A DNA stretch of 9,380 nt. Origin: an uncultured Bacillota bacterium. Lineage in GTDB: Bacteria > Bacillota > Clostridia > Christensenellales > UBA1242. A model generated the notes under the pieces. It was not told the DNA's origin and ran no database searches. It worked only from the letters and a program-made list of their open reading frames with translations. Made by a program: the position numbers and the translations under genes. Positions 1 to 4,947 of this stretch are shown piece after piece. Position 1 is the first letter of the stretch. Every line of letters starts with the position of its first letter. The stretch lies in assembly GCA_900551705.1 (NCBI GenBank), contig URWY01000020.1, positions 1 through 9,380 of the forward strand. Reading direction: 5' to 3'.

Positions 1-113
1 GGGGTATGTCAAGTAAATTGAGCACTTTTTTCGATTTTTTTGAAAAAATTTTTAAAATTTTTTATTTTTGCCACCCCTTAGCCCCCTAAATCTGCTATTT
101 TCATGCCAAAAAT

Positions 114-126
114 GCTACATTGTAGC
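114..126. repeat. 13-bp perfect inverted repeat (GCTACA-T-TGTAGC)
   Basis: Six-base arms are separated by one base. As RNA this would need a larger loop, so a DNA-level protein binding site is also possible. It resembles the repeat at 224-236 in size and arm pattern (GCnACA / TGTnGC). Confidence 0.5.
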
Positions 127-171
127 CGATTCCCCCCGAACTCCCGCAAACGCTTTTTAATTGGATTTTTT

Positions 172-191
172 GTGCCCGCGGCACTTTTTTT
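172..191 (+). terminator. possible rightward intrinsic terminator
   Basis: A five-base stem, GTGCC/GGCAC, with a CGC loop is followed by seven T's. It would serve a rightward gene lying left of the window. The stem is short, so the call is tentative. Confidence 0.35.
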
Positions 192-223
192 AACCCCAAA
201 ACAGCAGTTTTTAAACAAAAAAA

Positions 224-236
224 GCAACAATGTTGC
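224..236. repeat. 13-bp perfect inverted repeat (GCAACA-A-TGTTGC) flanked by A7 on both sides
   Basis: Six-base arms with a single central base lie between A-runs at 217-223 and 237-243. On the minus strand it reads as a hairpin followed by seven U's, so it could be a second, back-up terminator for the lipoprotein gene. Its symmetry and its likeness to 114-126 leave an operator as an alternative. Confidence 0.45.
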
Positions 237-273
237 AAAAAAATAACCTACCTTAAAAGATAGGTTGTTTTTA
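237..273. terminator. intrinsic terminator of the lipoprotein gene, possibly bidirectional
   Basis: Arms AACCTA (245-250) and TAGGTT (261-266) form the core stem. Flanking A7 at 237-243 and T-run at 268-272 extend the pairing. For the leftward lipoprotein gene the A-run becomes the U-tract. It starts about 20 bases past that gene's stop codon. Confidence 0.75.
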
Positions 274-291
274 AAATTATATAATTTATAT

Positions 292-981
292 TTATTGAAC
301 TTTTGTTACAACATAATCAGTTTCTGAGTCAGCTACAAGATTTGCTTCGTAGCCATCTGCTAATATTTTATAGCCTTCTTCCATTGGGTCTCCAGGGTTA
401 AAGTTTTTAAATGTGCCACCAAAAATCTTCAAATTAGCTGTTCCTGCTTTTCTGTTATCGTCATACAAATTTATTTCCAATCTGTAACCAAATTTTGAAC
501 TTTTTTGCAAAATAGAATATGTTCCGCCCTTTATTTCAACATTGCCTTCATAAGCATAAACCGCTGTAATATTTCCAATAAATTCACCATCTTCTATCAC
601 AAGGCGACCACCGTCACGAGCATCAACACAATAACAATCATTTTCTTTTGCTGCTATTGTCCCATTTCCTGAAATCGTAACATCACCGTTTTCGCCAACA
701 GCTATCAAAGACCAAGCATTATTTTCTTCATTCCAAATATCTTTGGTGTTATAAAGTTTTTTACCATTTAGATTAAGTGTCACTTTTCTATTAATCAAAA
801 CTTGCTCTGGCAATTCAATATCTGCCATAAGTTGAATTACGCTTCTATCTCCTTTAATAGCATCAACAAATTCGTTATATGTTGATACTTGAATTGGTTG
901 CTGCTCTCCGCACCCAGCGAATAAAATTGCAAAAGGCATCAAAAATGCTGCAAAAAGCAAAAAAATAACTGATTTTTTCAT
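292..981 (-). CDS. predicted surface lipoprotein with beta-helix-like repeats
   Basis: I do not recognise a specific family. The protein (229 aa) starts MKKSVIF, has a hydrophobic segment at about residues 5-22, and then a lipobox LFAGC with the lipidated Cys at 24, so it should be exported and anchored to the membrane. The mature part has short strand-turn units of about 20 residues with a recurring pattern: VTLNLNG, VTISGNG, LVIEDGEF, VEIKGGTY, LKIFGGTF. That spacing suggests a right-handed parallel beta-helix, as in many Gram-positive surface proteins and pectate-lyase-like folds, but no catalytic residues are evident. The reading frame is open back to 1083, but I chose the ATG at 981. It has a strong AAGGGGGA ribosome binding site five bases upstream and begins a proper signal peptide, and the longer version would run into the tRNA terminator. 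It is alone on its strand and is followed by a terminator at 237-273. Confidence 0.85.
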   Translation of the reverse strand: MKKSVIFLLFAAFLMPFAILFAGCGEQQPIQVSTYNEFVDAIKGDRSVIQLMADIELPEQVLINRKVTLNLNGKKLYNTKDIWNEENNAWSLIAVGENGDVTISGNGTIAAKENDCYCVDARDGGRLVIEDGEFIGNITAVYAYEGNVEIKGGTYSILQKSSKFGYRLEINLYDDNRKAGTANLKIFGGTFKNFNPGDPMEEGYKILADGYEANLVADSETDYVVTKVQ

Positions 982-1041
982 ATTTTCCCCCTTAATCTCA
1001 ATTATTATTTGCATTTCACCTGTGTTTAATACATTGTCATT

Positions 1042-1068
1042 AAAAAATCCATAGGCAAAACCTATGGA
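1042..1068 (-). terminator. intrinsic terminator after tRNA-Gly
   Basis: A seven-base stem, CCATAGG/CCTATGG, with a five-base loop is followed on the minus strand by six U's (1042-1047). It begins eight bases past the encoded CCA of tRNA-Gly, so it closes the leftward tRNA transcript. Confidence 0.9.
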
Positions 1069-1075
1069 AAATTTG

Positions 1076-1149
1076 TGGAGCAAGTAGCGGGAATCGAACC
1101 CGCGACTGATGCTTGGGAAGCATTCATTTTGCCATTAAACTATACCTGC
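1076..1149 (-). tRNA. tRNA-Gly, anticodon CCC
   Basis: Folding by eye gives a 7-bp acceptor stem GCAGGTA/TACTTGC (one G-U pair), a D arm GTTT/AAAT, an anticodon loop TTCCCAA with anticodon CCC at genome positions 1117-1115, and a T arm GCGGG/CCCGC around TTCGATT. The discriminator base is U, usual for bacterial glycine tRNAs, and CCA is encoded (1078-1076). The outermost anticodon-stem pair is an A-C mismatch. The gene is 74 nt with CCA. Its own promoter is not obvious; a candidate lies at 1274-1301. Confidence 0.95.
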
Positions 1150-1172
1150 ATTGGAGCTAATGGCGGGAATCG
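1150..1172 (-). repeat. 23-bp copy of the tRNA-Thr 3' end (orphan copy)
   Basis: These 23 bases are identical to 1384-1406, which hold the T-loop half, acceptor 3' strand and CCA of tRNA-Thr plus two bases beyond. No intact tRNA continues from this copy: the required GCTGATG acceptor 5' strand is absent. A duplicated tRNA 3' end is the usual footprint of tRNA-targeted integration, but a decayed tandem tRNA copy would look similar. Confidence 0.85.
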
Positions 1173-1224
1173 CGCCGCTTCGAAAGTTATATTCTTAGGT
1201 CGATGCTCGCTTTCACGCCGGCGC
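1172..1224. other. GC-rich imperfect hairpin, candidate structured RNA
   Basis: Outer arms GCGCCG (1172-1177) and CGGCGC (1219-1224) and inner arms GAAAG (1182-1186) and CTTTC (1210-1214) pair around a 4x4 internal loop and a 23-base terminal loop. The GC content stands out against the AT-rich surroundings. A terminator-like hairpin follows on the right, and a leftward promoter candidate lies further right. I recognise no known RNA family. The transcribed strand is unclear. Confidence 0.45.
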
Positions 1225-1225
1225 T

Positions 1226-1251
1226 AAAAAACTTGCCACTGGCAATTTTTT
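1226..1251. terminator. terminator-like hairpin with A-run and T-run on either side
   Basis: Arms TTGCCA (1233-1238) and TGGCAA (1240-1245) sit between A6 (1226-1231) and T6 (1246-1251), so either strand gives a hairpin with a U-tract. With a realistic loop the GC core is only about four pairs. It could end tRNA-Thr transcription leftward or a rightward transcript through the GC-rich hairpin. Confidence 0.5.
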
Positions 1252-1273
1252 CTTAACGCTTGGTTCTATTCCT

Positions 1274-1301
1274 ATTATATCATATAAATAATTTTTTGTA
1301 A
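1274..1301 (-). promoter_or_regulatory. leftward sigma-A-type promoter candidate
   Basis: On the minus strand there is a perfect TATAAT (1279-1274) and TTACAA (1301-1296), 16 bases apart. Transcription would start near 1267 and run into the GC-rich hairpin and then tRNA-Gly. The hairpin at 1226-1251 would lie about 20-40 bases into this RNA. Confidence 0.45.
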
Positions 1302-1385
1302 CAATATATTTTAATTAATGCTCTAACAATTAAAAATAATTAAATATATATAAAAAAGTAACTAACAGAGCCTCTCTTTCTATAT

Positions 1386-1461
<76 letters not shown>

Positions 1462-1477
1462 ATAAAATATGCTAATA

Positions 1478-1506
1478 TTCTTAGCACATTTAGTTTGTTT
1501 TGTCAA
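1478..1506 (-). promoter_or_regulatory. promoter of tRNA-Thr, overlapping a small palindrome
   Basis: A consensus -35 TTGACA (1506-1501) is followed after 17 bases by a weak -10 TAAGAA (1483-1478). The -35 box abuts the stop codon of the rpsA-like gene. The -10 lies within an inverted repeat TGCTAA/TTAGCA (1470-1486), which may be a weak terminator for the upstream operon or a binding site. Confidence 0.55.
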
Positions 1507-1509
1507 TTA

Positions 1510-2538
1510 TTATATAATCGCAAATTCAACGCGGTCACGCTCTAAATCTACAGACTTTACATAGACTTCTATTTCTTCGTCCAACTTTACAATTTGTTGA
1601 ATTTGTTGGCGTCTATCTTCTGTTGCATTTCTAATATGGAGCAAGCCTTCAACGCCGTCAGCAGTTTTTAAAATTGCACCATAAGGCAAGATTTTGATTG
1701 CTTTTGCTGTCATTTTATCGCCAATTTGAACTTCTTTTAATTTTTTATGTTTCAAAGATTCTTGTAATTGTTTATATCCTAGTCCCACTTTTTGATTTTC
1801 TCTATCCAATTTGATAACTTTAAATTTATATGTTTCGCCAACTTTCAAAACTTCGCTAACTGAATTTATTTTTTCATAAGAAACATCAGAAATATGAAGG
1901 AGACAATCTACCCCACCCACTTCAACAAAAGCACCATAAGGAACAATGCGTTTGACTGTTCCGTCAACGATTTTATTTAAGAAAATTGAACGCCAGAAAG
2001 TTTCTTGATTTGCAGCACGAGTTTTATCATCAATAATTTTAATTGATGCAACAATCTTCTTTTCTTCGTTATTTATTTCGGTTGCAACTGCTTGCACTTG
2101 TTTTGAAATGTATGATTTTGGATTGACTTGACGCCATGAGCAAATTTCGTCTTCTGGGATATATATTTGATATTCGCCCATTTTAGATATGAGCGCTCCA
2201 CTACCTGTTACATTTGTGATTACACAAGTAAAGGTTGAGCCAAGTTTGATATTTTCAGCAGTTTGGTTGCCTATTTCTATATTTTTAGCAATTTTTTCAG
2301 ACGCTACGACATTGCCATCGGCGTCCCTTTTATTAATAATTACAACTTTAAATCTATCGCCTATTTTAATGCTATCGAAATCTACGCACTCGTTTTGCGG
2401 AATAAAAGCGTCTAATTTGCCGCCCAAGTTAAAAACTAGGCCATCACTTTTTTTAGCAACAACGATACCTTCTGCAAGTTCATTAACTTTATATTTTCTA
2501 AAAGTTTTTTCAACTTCTTCTATTGTGAATTTTTCCAT
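1510..2538 (-). CDS. rpsA: S1-domain RNA-binding protein, ribosomal protein S1 homologue
   Basis: The 342-aa protein consists of four S1/OB-fold repeats at about residues 18-86, 94-170, 187-258 and 269-342. The third and fourth carry the clearest signatures: PYGAFVEVGG...LLHISD (200-218) and PYGAILKT...GLLHIRN (285-304). The first two are more diverged. S1 proteins bind single-stranded mRNA, on the ribosome or in RNA metabolism; the short low-GC Gram-positive versions are less tightly bound to the 30S subunit than the six-domain E. coli protein. The start ATG at 2538 overlaps the plsC stop by one base (TAATG), with GAGG eight bases upstream inside plsC, so the two are translationally coupled. 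Pairing with plsC matches the clostridial cmk-plsC-ispH-rpsA neighbourhood and supports the S1 call over a generic S1-domain protein. Confidence 0.88.
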   Translation of the reverse strand: MEKFTIEEVEKTFRKYKVNELAEGIVVAKKSDGLVFNLGGKLDAFIPQNECVDFDSIKIGDRFKVVIINKRDADGNVVASEKIAKNIEIGNQTAENIKLGSTFTCVITNVTGSGALISKMGEYQIYIPEDEICSWRQVNPKSYISKQVQAVATEINNEEKKIVASIKIIDDKTRAANQETFWRSIFLNKIVDGTVKRIVPYGAFVEVGGVDCLLHISDVSYEKINSVSEVLKVGETYKFKVIKLDRENQKVGLGYKQLQESLKHKKLKEVQIGDKMTAKAIKILPYGAILKTADGVEGLLHIRNATEDRRQQIQQIVKLDEEIEVYVKSVDLERDRVEFAII

Positions 2539-3149
2539 TATTTTTTCCTCTTTTTATTCTCAATTTTATTTTCCATCATCTTTTCTTGAAGTTTTGCCGC
2601 CGCCAAATCTAGTGTTTCTTTATCTAGTTTTTTATCGTAAAATTCTTCAAGTGTAAAAGCTTTTCCAAATCTTAAAGTGTTAAGGCAAAATGGTCTACTC
2701 TTCTTTTTAATCCAAACAGGAACAATAGGACTTTTAGATTTTATTGCAAGCATGCAAGCACCTGCCTTGACTTGTTGCAAATCGTCTTGCATATCTCCTT
2801 CCGCTTTGTTTCTTGTTCCCTCTGGGAATATAGTTAATAATTTGCCTTGTTTTAGCACTTTTAAACTTAGCTTAATTGCTGTTAAATCTGTTTTTTGCCT
2901 ATCAATTGGAATACAACCTAAACCTTTTAAAATACCGCCAAAACATTTATTTTTGAAAAGTTCTTTTTTTGCCAAATACTTTTGATTTCTACAAGTTGAC
3001 AATGCAAGCACGATACAATCTATATTGCTTCTATGATTGCACACTAAAATTGCATTTTTCTTTGGTATATTCCTTTTACCTTTGAATATTGTTGGGAACA
3101 AAAGCCAAGCTGGAATAAACAATAAAATTTTTATAATTGTCATTAACAT
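2538..3149 (-). CDS. plsC: 1-acyl-sn-glycerol-3-phosphate acyltransferase (PlsC family)
   Basis: This enzyme would acylate lysophosphatidic acid to phosphatidic acid at the cytoplasmic membrane, the second acylation in phospholipid synthesis. The 203-aa protein has a hydrophobic N-terminal helix (about 4-22), the catalytic H-x4-D motif in NHRSNID (His39, Asp44), the GCIPIDR motif (78-84), the substrate-phosphate motif FPEGTR (108-113) and the fourth motif VPVWI near 145. The length fits short bacterial PlsC proteins. The C-terminus is lysine-rich. The start could be ATG 3149, with GGTGA four bases upstream, or ATG 3143, where the spacing of ten bases is also acceptable. It is the first gene of a two-gene operon with the rpsA-like gene, with a promoter at 3169-3195. 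Confidence 0.92.
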   Translation of the reverse strand: MLMTIIKILLFIPAWLLFPTIFKGKRNIPKKNAILVCNHRSNIDCIVLALSTCRNQKYLAKKELFKNKCFGGILKGLGCIPIDRQKTDLTAIKLSLKVLKQGKLLTIFPEGTRNKAEGDMQDDLQQVKAGACMLAIKSKSPIVPVWIKKKSRPFCLNTLRFGKAFTLEEFYDKKLDKETLDLAAAKLQEKMMENKIENKKRKK

Positions 3150-3168
3150 ACTTTCACCATTTATTATG

Positions 3169-3195
3169 ATTATATCAAAAAAAATGCATTTTCAA
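3169..3195 (-). promoter_or_regulatory. promoter of the plsC-rpsA operon
   Basis: A perfect TATAAT (3174-3169) is preceded by TTGAAA (3195-3190) with 15 bases between; TTTTGA two bases further gives 17. Transcription would start near 3162, leaving a leader of about 13 bases with the GGTGA site. Confidence 0.6.
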
Positions 3196-3212
3196 AATAA
3201 TATAAATACTTT

Positions 3213-3234
3213 TTACATCAAATATTACATCAAA
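3213..3234. repeat. 10-bp direct repeat TTACATCAAA, twice, 12-bp period
   Basis: Two exact copies lie at 3213-3222 and 3225-3234, between the divergent plsC and small membrane protein genes. The position suits a regulator binding site, but in such AT-rich sequence chance is possible. Confidence 0.4.
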
Positions 3235-3290
3235 AATTGAATAATACAGCAAAAACTACAAATACTAAAAATGCAAACAGGAGGAAAATT

Positions 3291-3461
3291 ATGAAAGATT
3301 GTTTACTTTTTGGCATGATGGTTGGCATGGTCGCTGGAGCTTTAATTTATAGATACAGCATTGATGTTCAAAATTTGGCCGACAAAGGCGAAAAAATGGT
3401 CAAACAAGAAGTGCAAAAAATAAAAAAAGCTGGCTCAGCTTCTGCTAAAAAAGCCAACTAA
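3291..3461 (+). CDS. small membrane-anchored protein with basic tail, YtxH-like
   Basis: This 56-aa protein starts MKDCLLFGMMVGMVAGALIY: a single glycine-rich membrane segment (about residues 4-20) with few charges before it. A lysine-rich amphipathic helix and a KKAGSASAKKAN tail follow, presumably cytoplasmic. The glycine-spaced hydrophobic N-terminus and charged helix recall small YtxH-type proteins, but the protein is too short to be sure. I chose ATG 3291 because AGGAGG lies seven bases upstream; the upstream in-frame ATG at 3237 has no such site and would add a polar stretch before the membrane helix. It is divergent from plsC and its last four bases overlap the 3' end of ruvC on the other strand. 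The function is unknown. Confidence 0.75.
   Translation: MKDCLLFGMMVGMVAGALIYRYSIDVQNLADKGEKMVKQEVQKIKKAGSASAKKAN
3421..3441 (-). terminator. ruvC terminator embedded in the opposing small gene
   Basis: On the minus strand, AAGCTG-AGC-CAGCTT (3441-3427) forms a six-base stem followed by U-rich sequence from A7 at 3422-3428. It lies 17 bases past the ruvC stop and entirely inside the coding sequence of the 56-aa protein on the other strand. Confidence 0.65.
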
Positions 3462-3940
3462 TTTAAAAGCGTTTGATTAAAGTTCGCATGTGTTATAGCA
3501 ACGGCGAGCGCATCAGCGGCATCGTCTGGCTTTGGAATTGATTTCAAGCCTAAAAGTGCTGTAACCATATATTGAACTTGTGCTTTTTCAGCCCTACCAT
3601 TTCCGGTTAGGGCTTGTTTTATTTGCAATGGTGTGTATTCAAATATATTTGCATTTTGATTAATTCCAGCAAGAAGTATAACGCCTCTTGCTTCTGCCAC
3701 AGGTATAACTGTTGTTTGATTTTTAAAATAAAAAAGCTCTTCAACAGCCATTTCGTCTGGTTGATATGTGTCTATTAAACTTTTGATGCCTTCGTAAATC
3801 ATTGCAAGCCTTACAGGTATTGCTTCTTCTTTTGGTGTTTCAATAACGCCGTAATCGACAACATTGTATTGCCCGTCTACATAATCTATCACTCCAAAAC
3901 CAACAATTCCATAGCCTGGGTCTATCCCTAAAATTCTCAT
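3458..3940 (-). CDS. ruvC: Holliday junction resolvase RuvC
   Basis: RuvC is a dimeric Mg-dependent endonuclease that cuts four-way junctions symmetrically during recombinational repair, normally working with RuvAB. From ATG 3940 the protein is 160 aa, the usual size, and starts MRILGIDPGY as family members do. All four catalytic acids are present: Asp7, Glu67 (in VEELF), Asp140 and Asp143 (in DDAADALAVAITH). The AEARGV and TPLQIKQALTGNGRAEK segments also match the family. The frame is open to an ATG at 3997, but that would add a 19-residue extension foreign to RuvC. No Shine-Dalgarno precedes 3940, and a promoter candidate ends next to it. ruvA and ruvB are not adjacent; the neighbours are a convergent small membrane protein and the divergent radC. 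Confidence 0.95.
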   Translation of the reverse strand: MRILGIDPGYGIVGFGVIDYVDGQYNVVDYGVIETPKEEAIPVRLAMIYEGIKSLIDTYQPDEMAVEELFYFKNQTTVIPVAEARGVILLAGINQNANIFEYTPLQIKQALTGNGRAEKAQVQYMVTALLGLKSIPKPDDAADALAVAITHANFNQTLLN

Positions 3941-3948
3941 ATGTGTAT

Positions 3949-3976
3949 ATGATAAAATGTTTTTCAAAATTTTCAA
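3949..3976 (-). promoter_or_regulatory. ruvC promoter, giving a nearly leaderless mRNA
   Basis: TTGAAA (3976-3971) and TATCAT (3954-3949) are 16 bases apart on the minus strand. The expected start, about 7 bases on, falls at roughly 3942, within a few bases of the chosen ATG at 3940. There is no ribosome binding site in between. Confidence 0.5.
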
Positions 3977-3997
3977 AATAATTTTTCTCACTTTCAT

Positions 3998-4026
3998 TTG
4001 CTTTCAAGAATAAATTGTAATATAAT
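3998..4026 (+). promoter_or_regulatory. radC promoter
   Basis: TTGCTT (3998-4003) and a perfect TATAAT (4021-4026) are exactly 17 bases apart. An in-frame ATG at 4025 lies inside the -10 box and so cannot be the start of this transcript. That points to ATG 4040, only about 7 bases past the expected transcription start near 4033. Confidence 0.65.
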
Positions 4027-4039
4027 GAAAACACAAATC

Positions 4040-4861
4040 ATGAATACCAAAGATAAAAATAAGAATTTACACGAAGGTCATAGGCAAAGACTTTTGCAAC
4101 AAGTGCACAATTCAGGGTTAGACAACATGACCGAAGTCCAAATCCTTGAATTTGTTTTAACTTTATTTATTCCAAGAAAAGACACGAACGAGCTTGCTCA
4201 TGTTTTGCTTAATGAGTTCGGGTCTTTTAAAAATGTGTTTGACGCTACCGTGGCGGACTTAGTAAAAATAGATGGCATTGGCGAAAGAACTGCAAAGTTA
4301 ATAACTTTGATGCCAGCAATATTTTTTCATTACAGAGAAAGTGGCTATAAAGACAAATCAATTTATATCAGCAACTTAAATCAAGCAGTCGAATTTTTGA
4401 CTGATATTTTTGATAGCAAAGTTGATGAAGAATTTTATATTATGTTTTTAGCAGCAGATGGCAAACTTCTAAAATTTGAAAAGTTATCAACTGGAAATCA
4501 AAACGAAGTTAGCATTTCTTGTAAAGACATTGTGGACAAAGCAACAAAATACAAACCAAATTGCATATTGCTTGCTCACAATCACCCAAATGGTTATTGT
4601 TTCCCATCAACCGATGACATCGCAACAACTAACAAGATTGTCAAAATGCTAATGTATCATCAACTCTTGGTCATGGATCATGTTATTATCGGCACAAACG
4701 GCTACTATTCGTTCAGTCAAAACAACTTAATTGAAAGCATTTATGACAATGAAGTGAAAGTTGATAGCAAAATGGCAAATGACATGAAAGACAAAATACA
4801 AAATGTGTATGAGAAAAATGTTTGGGCTTGGTCAAATTCAACAAAAATCGACAAAAAATAA
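4040..4861 (+). CDS. radC: RadC family protein (JAB/MPN metalloprotease-like domain)
   Basis: The 273-aa protein starts close to the family's usual N-terminal motif HEGHRQRL. A helix-hairpin-helix region follows, with FGSFKNVFDA and the glycine-rich turn DGIGERTAKL (about residues 55-85). The C-terminal RadC/JAMM domain holds the zinc motif H-x-H-P-N-G-x4-P-S-x-x-D (HNHPNG...PSTDD) and ends in the typical MDHVIIGTNGYYSF. The biochemical role of RadC is unsettled: it was once thought a DNA repair protein, the JAMM motif suggests metal-dependent hydrolysis, and it is often found near mobile elements. I chose the start by promoter position (ATG 4040); there is no clear Shine-Dalgarno. It is divergent from ruvC, and the promoter of the next operon begins about 20 bases past its stop. 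Confidence 0.92.
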   Translation: MNTKDKNKNLHEGHRQRLLQQVHNSGLDNMTEVQILEFVLTLFIPRKDTNELAHVLLNEFGSFKNVFDATVADLVKIDGIGERTAKLITLMPAIFFHYRESGYKDKSIYISNLNQAVEFLTDIFDSKVDEEFYIMFLAADGKLLKFEKLSTGNQNEVSISCKDIVDKATKYKPNCILLAHNHPNGYCFPSTDDIATTNKIVKMLMYHQLLVMDHVIIGTNGYYSFSQNNLIESIYDNEVKVDSKMANDMKDKIQNVYEKNVWAWSNSTKIDKK

Positions 4862-4879
4862 AAAATCACAAAATTAGGC

Positions 4880-4909
4880 ATTGACTTTTGCAGCAAAGTC
4901 AATTACAAT
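4880..4909 (+). promoter_or_regulatory. promoter with overlapping operator-like palindrome
   Basis: TTGACT (4881-4886) and TACAAT (4904-4909) are 17 bases apart, a near-consensus vegetative promoter. A perfect inverted repeat, ATTGACTTT (4880-4888) and AAAGTCAAT (4895-4903) with six bases between, fills the -35 box and the spacer. Because it lies upstream of the expected start (about 4916), it would act as DNA, most simply as a dimeric repressor site. It drives the three genes that follow; the first has GGAGG at 4936-4940. Confidence 0.75.
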
Positions 4910-4947
4910 AGAACCGTAAATAAAATATACTTCGTGGAGGAAAAACT

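Larger units (their letters stand above)
1..240. other. gene-free, T/A-rich intergenic stretch
   Basis: I see no credible coding region here on either strand. The first 70 bases are runs of T and A, followed by C-rich patches around 70-90 and 130-145. The stretch holds three short inverted repeats, at 114-126, 172-184 and 224-236. The second is followed by seven T's, so it could end a rightward transcript coming from outside the window. Confidence 0.7.

Noticed and set aside
1160..1198. A 12-codon leader peptide (ATG to TAG, rightward) with GGAG upstream, before the terminator-like hairpin
   Set aside because: The GGAG and ATG are simply the reverse complement of the duplicated tRNA-Thr end, and no regulated gene lies downstream on that strand.
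1152..1227. A third tRNA gene reading leftward from the orphan CCA
   Set aside because: The T-arm is one base short and mispaired, and the acceptor 5' strand, D arm and anticodon arm cannot be built. Only the 3' 23 bases are tRNA-like.
2189..2656. Rightward open frame of 155 codons
   Set aside because: It lies antisense to the S1 and plsC genes, has a low-complexity Ser/Leu/Pro composition, and has no ribosome binding site. The opposite frame has clear conserved domains.
2677..3240. Two rightward open frames opposite plsC
   Set aside because: They are shadows of plsC, whose four acyltransferase motifs are intact on the minus strand.
3941..3997. N-terminal extension of RuvC from an upstream ATG
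   Set aside because: RuvC proteins begin at MRILGIDPG. The extension is basic, unlike the family, and the promoter candidate lies within it.
4880..4903. The palindrome read as a radC terminator
   Set aside because: No U-tract follows on either strand, and it overlaps a good promoter with correct spacing.
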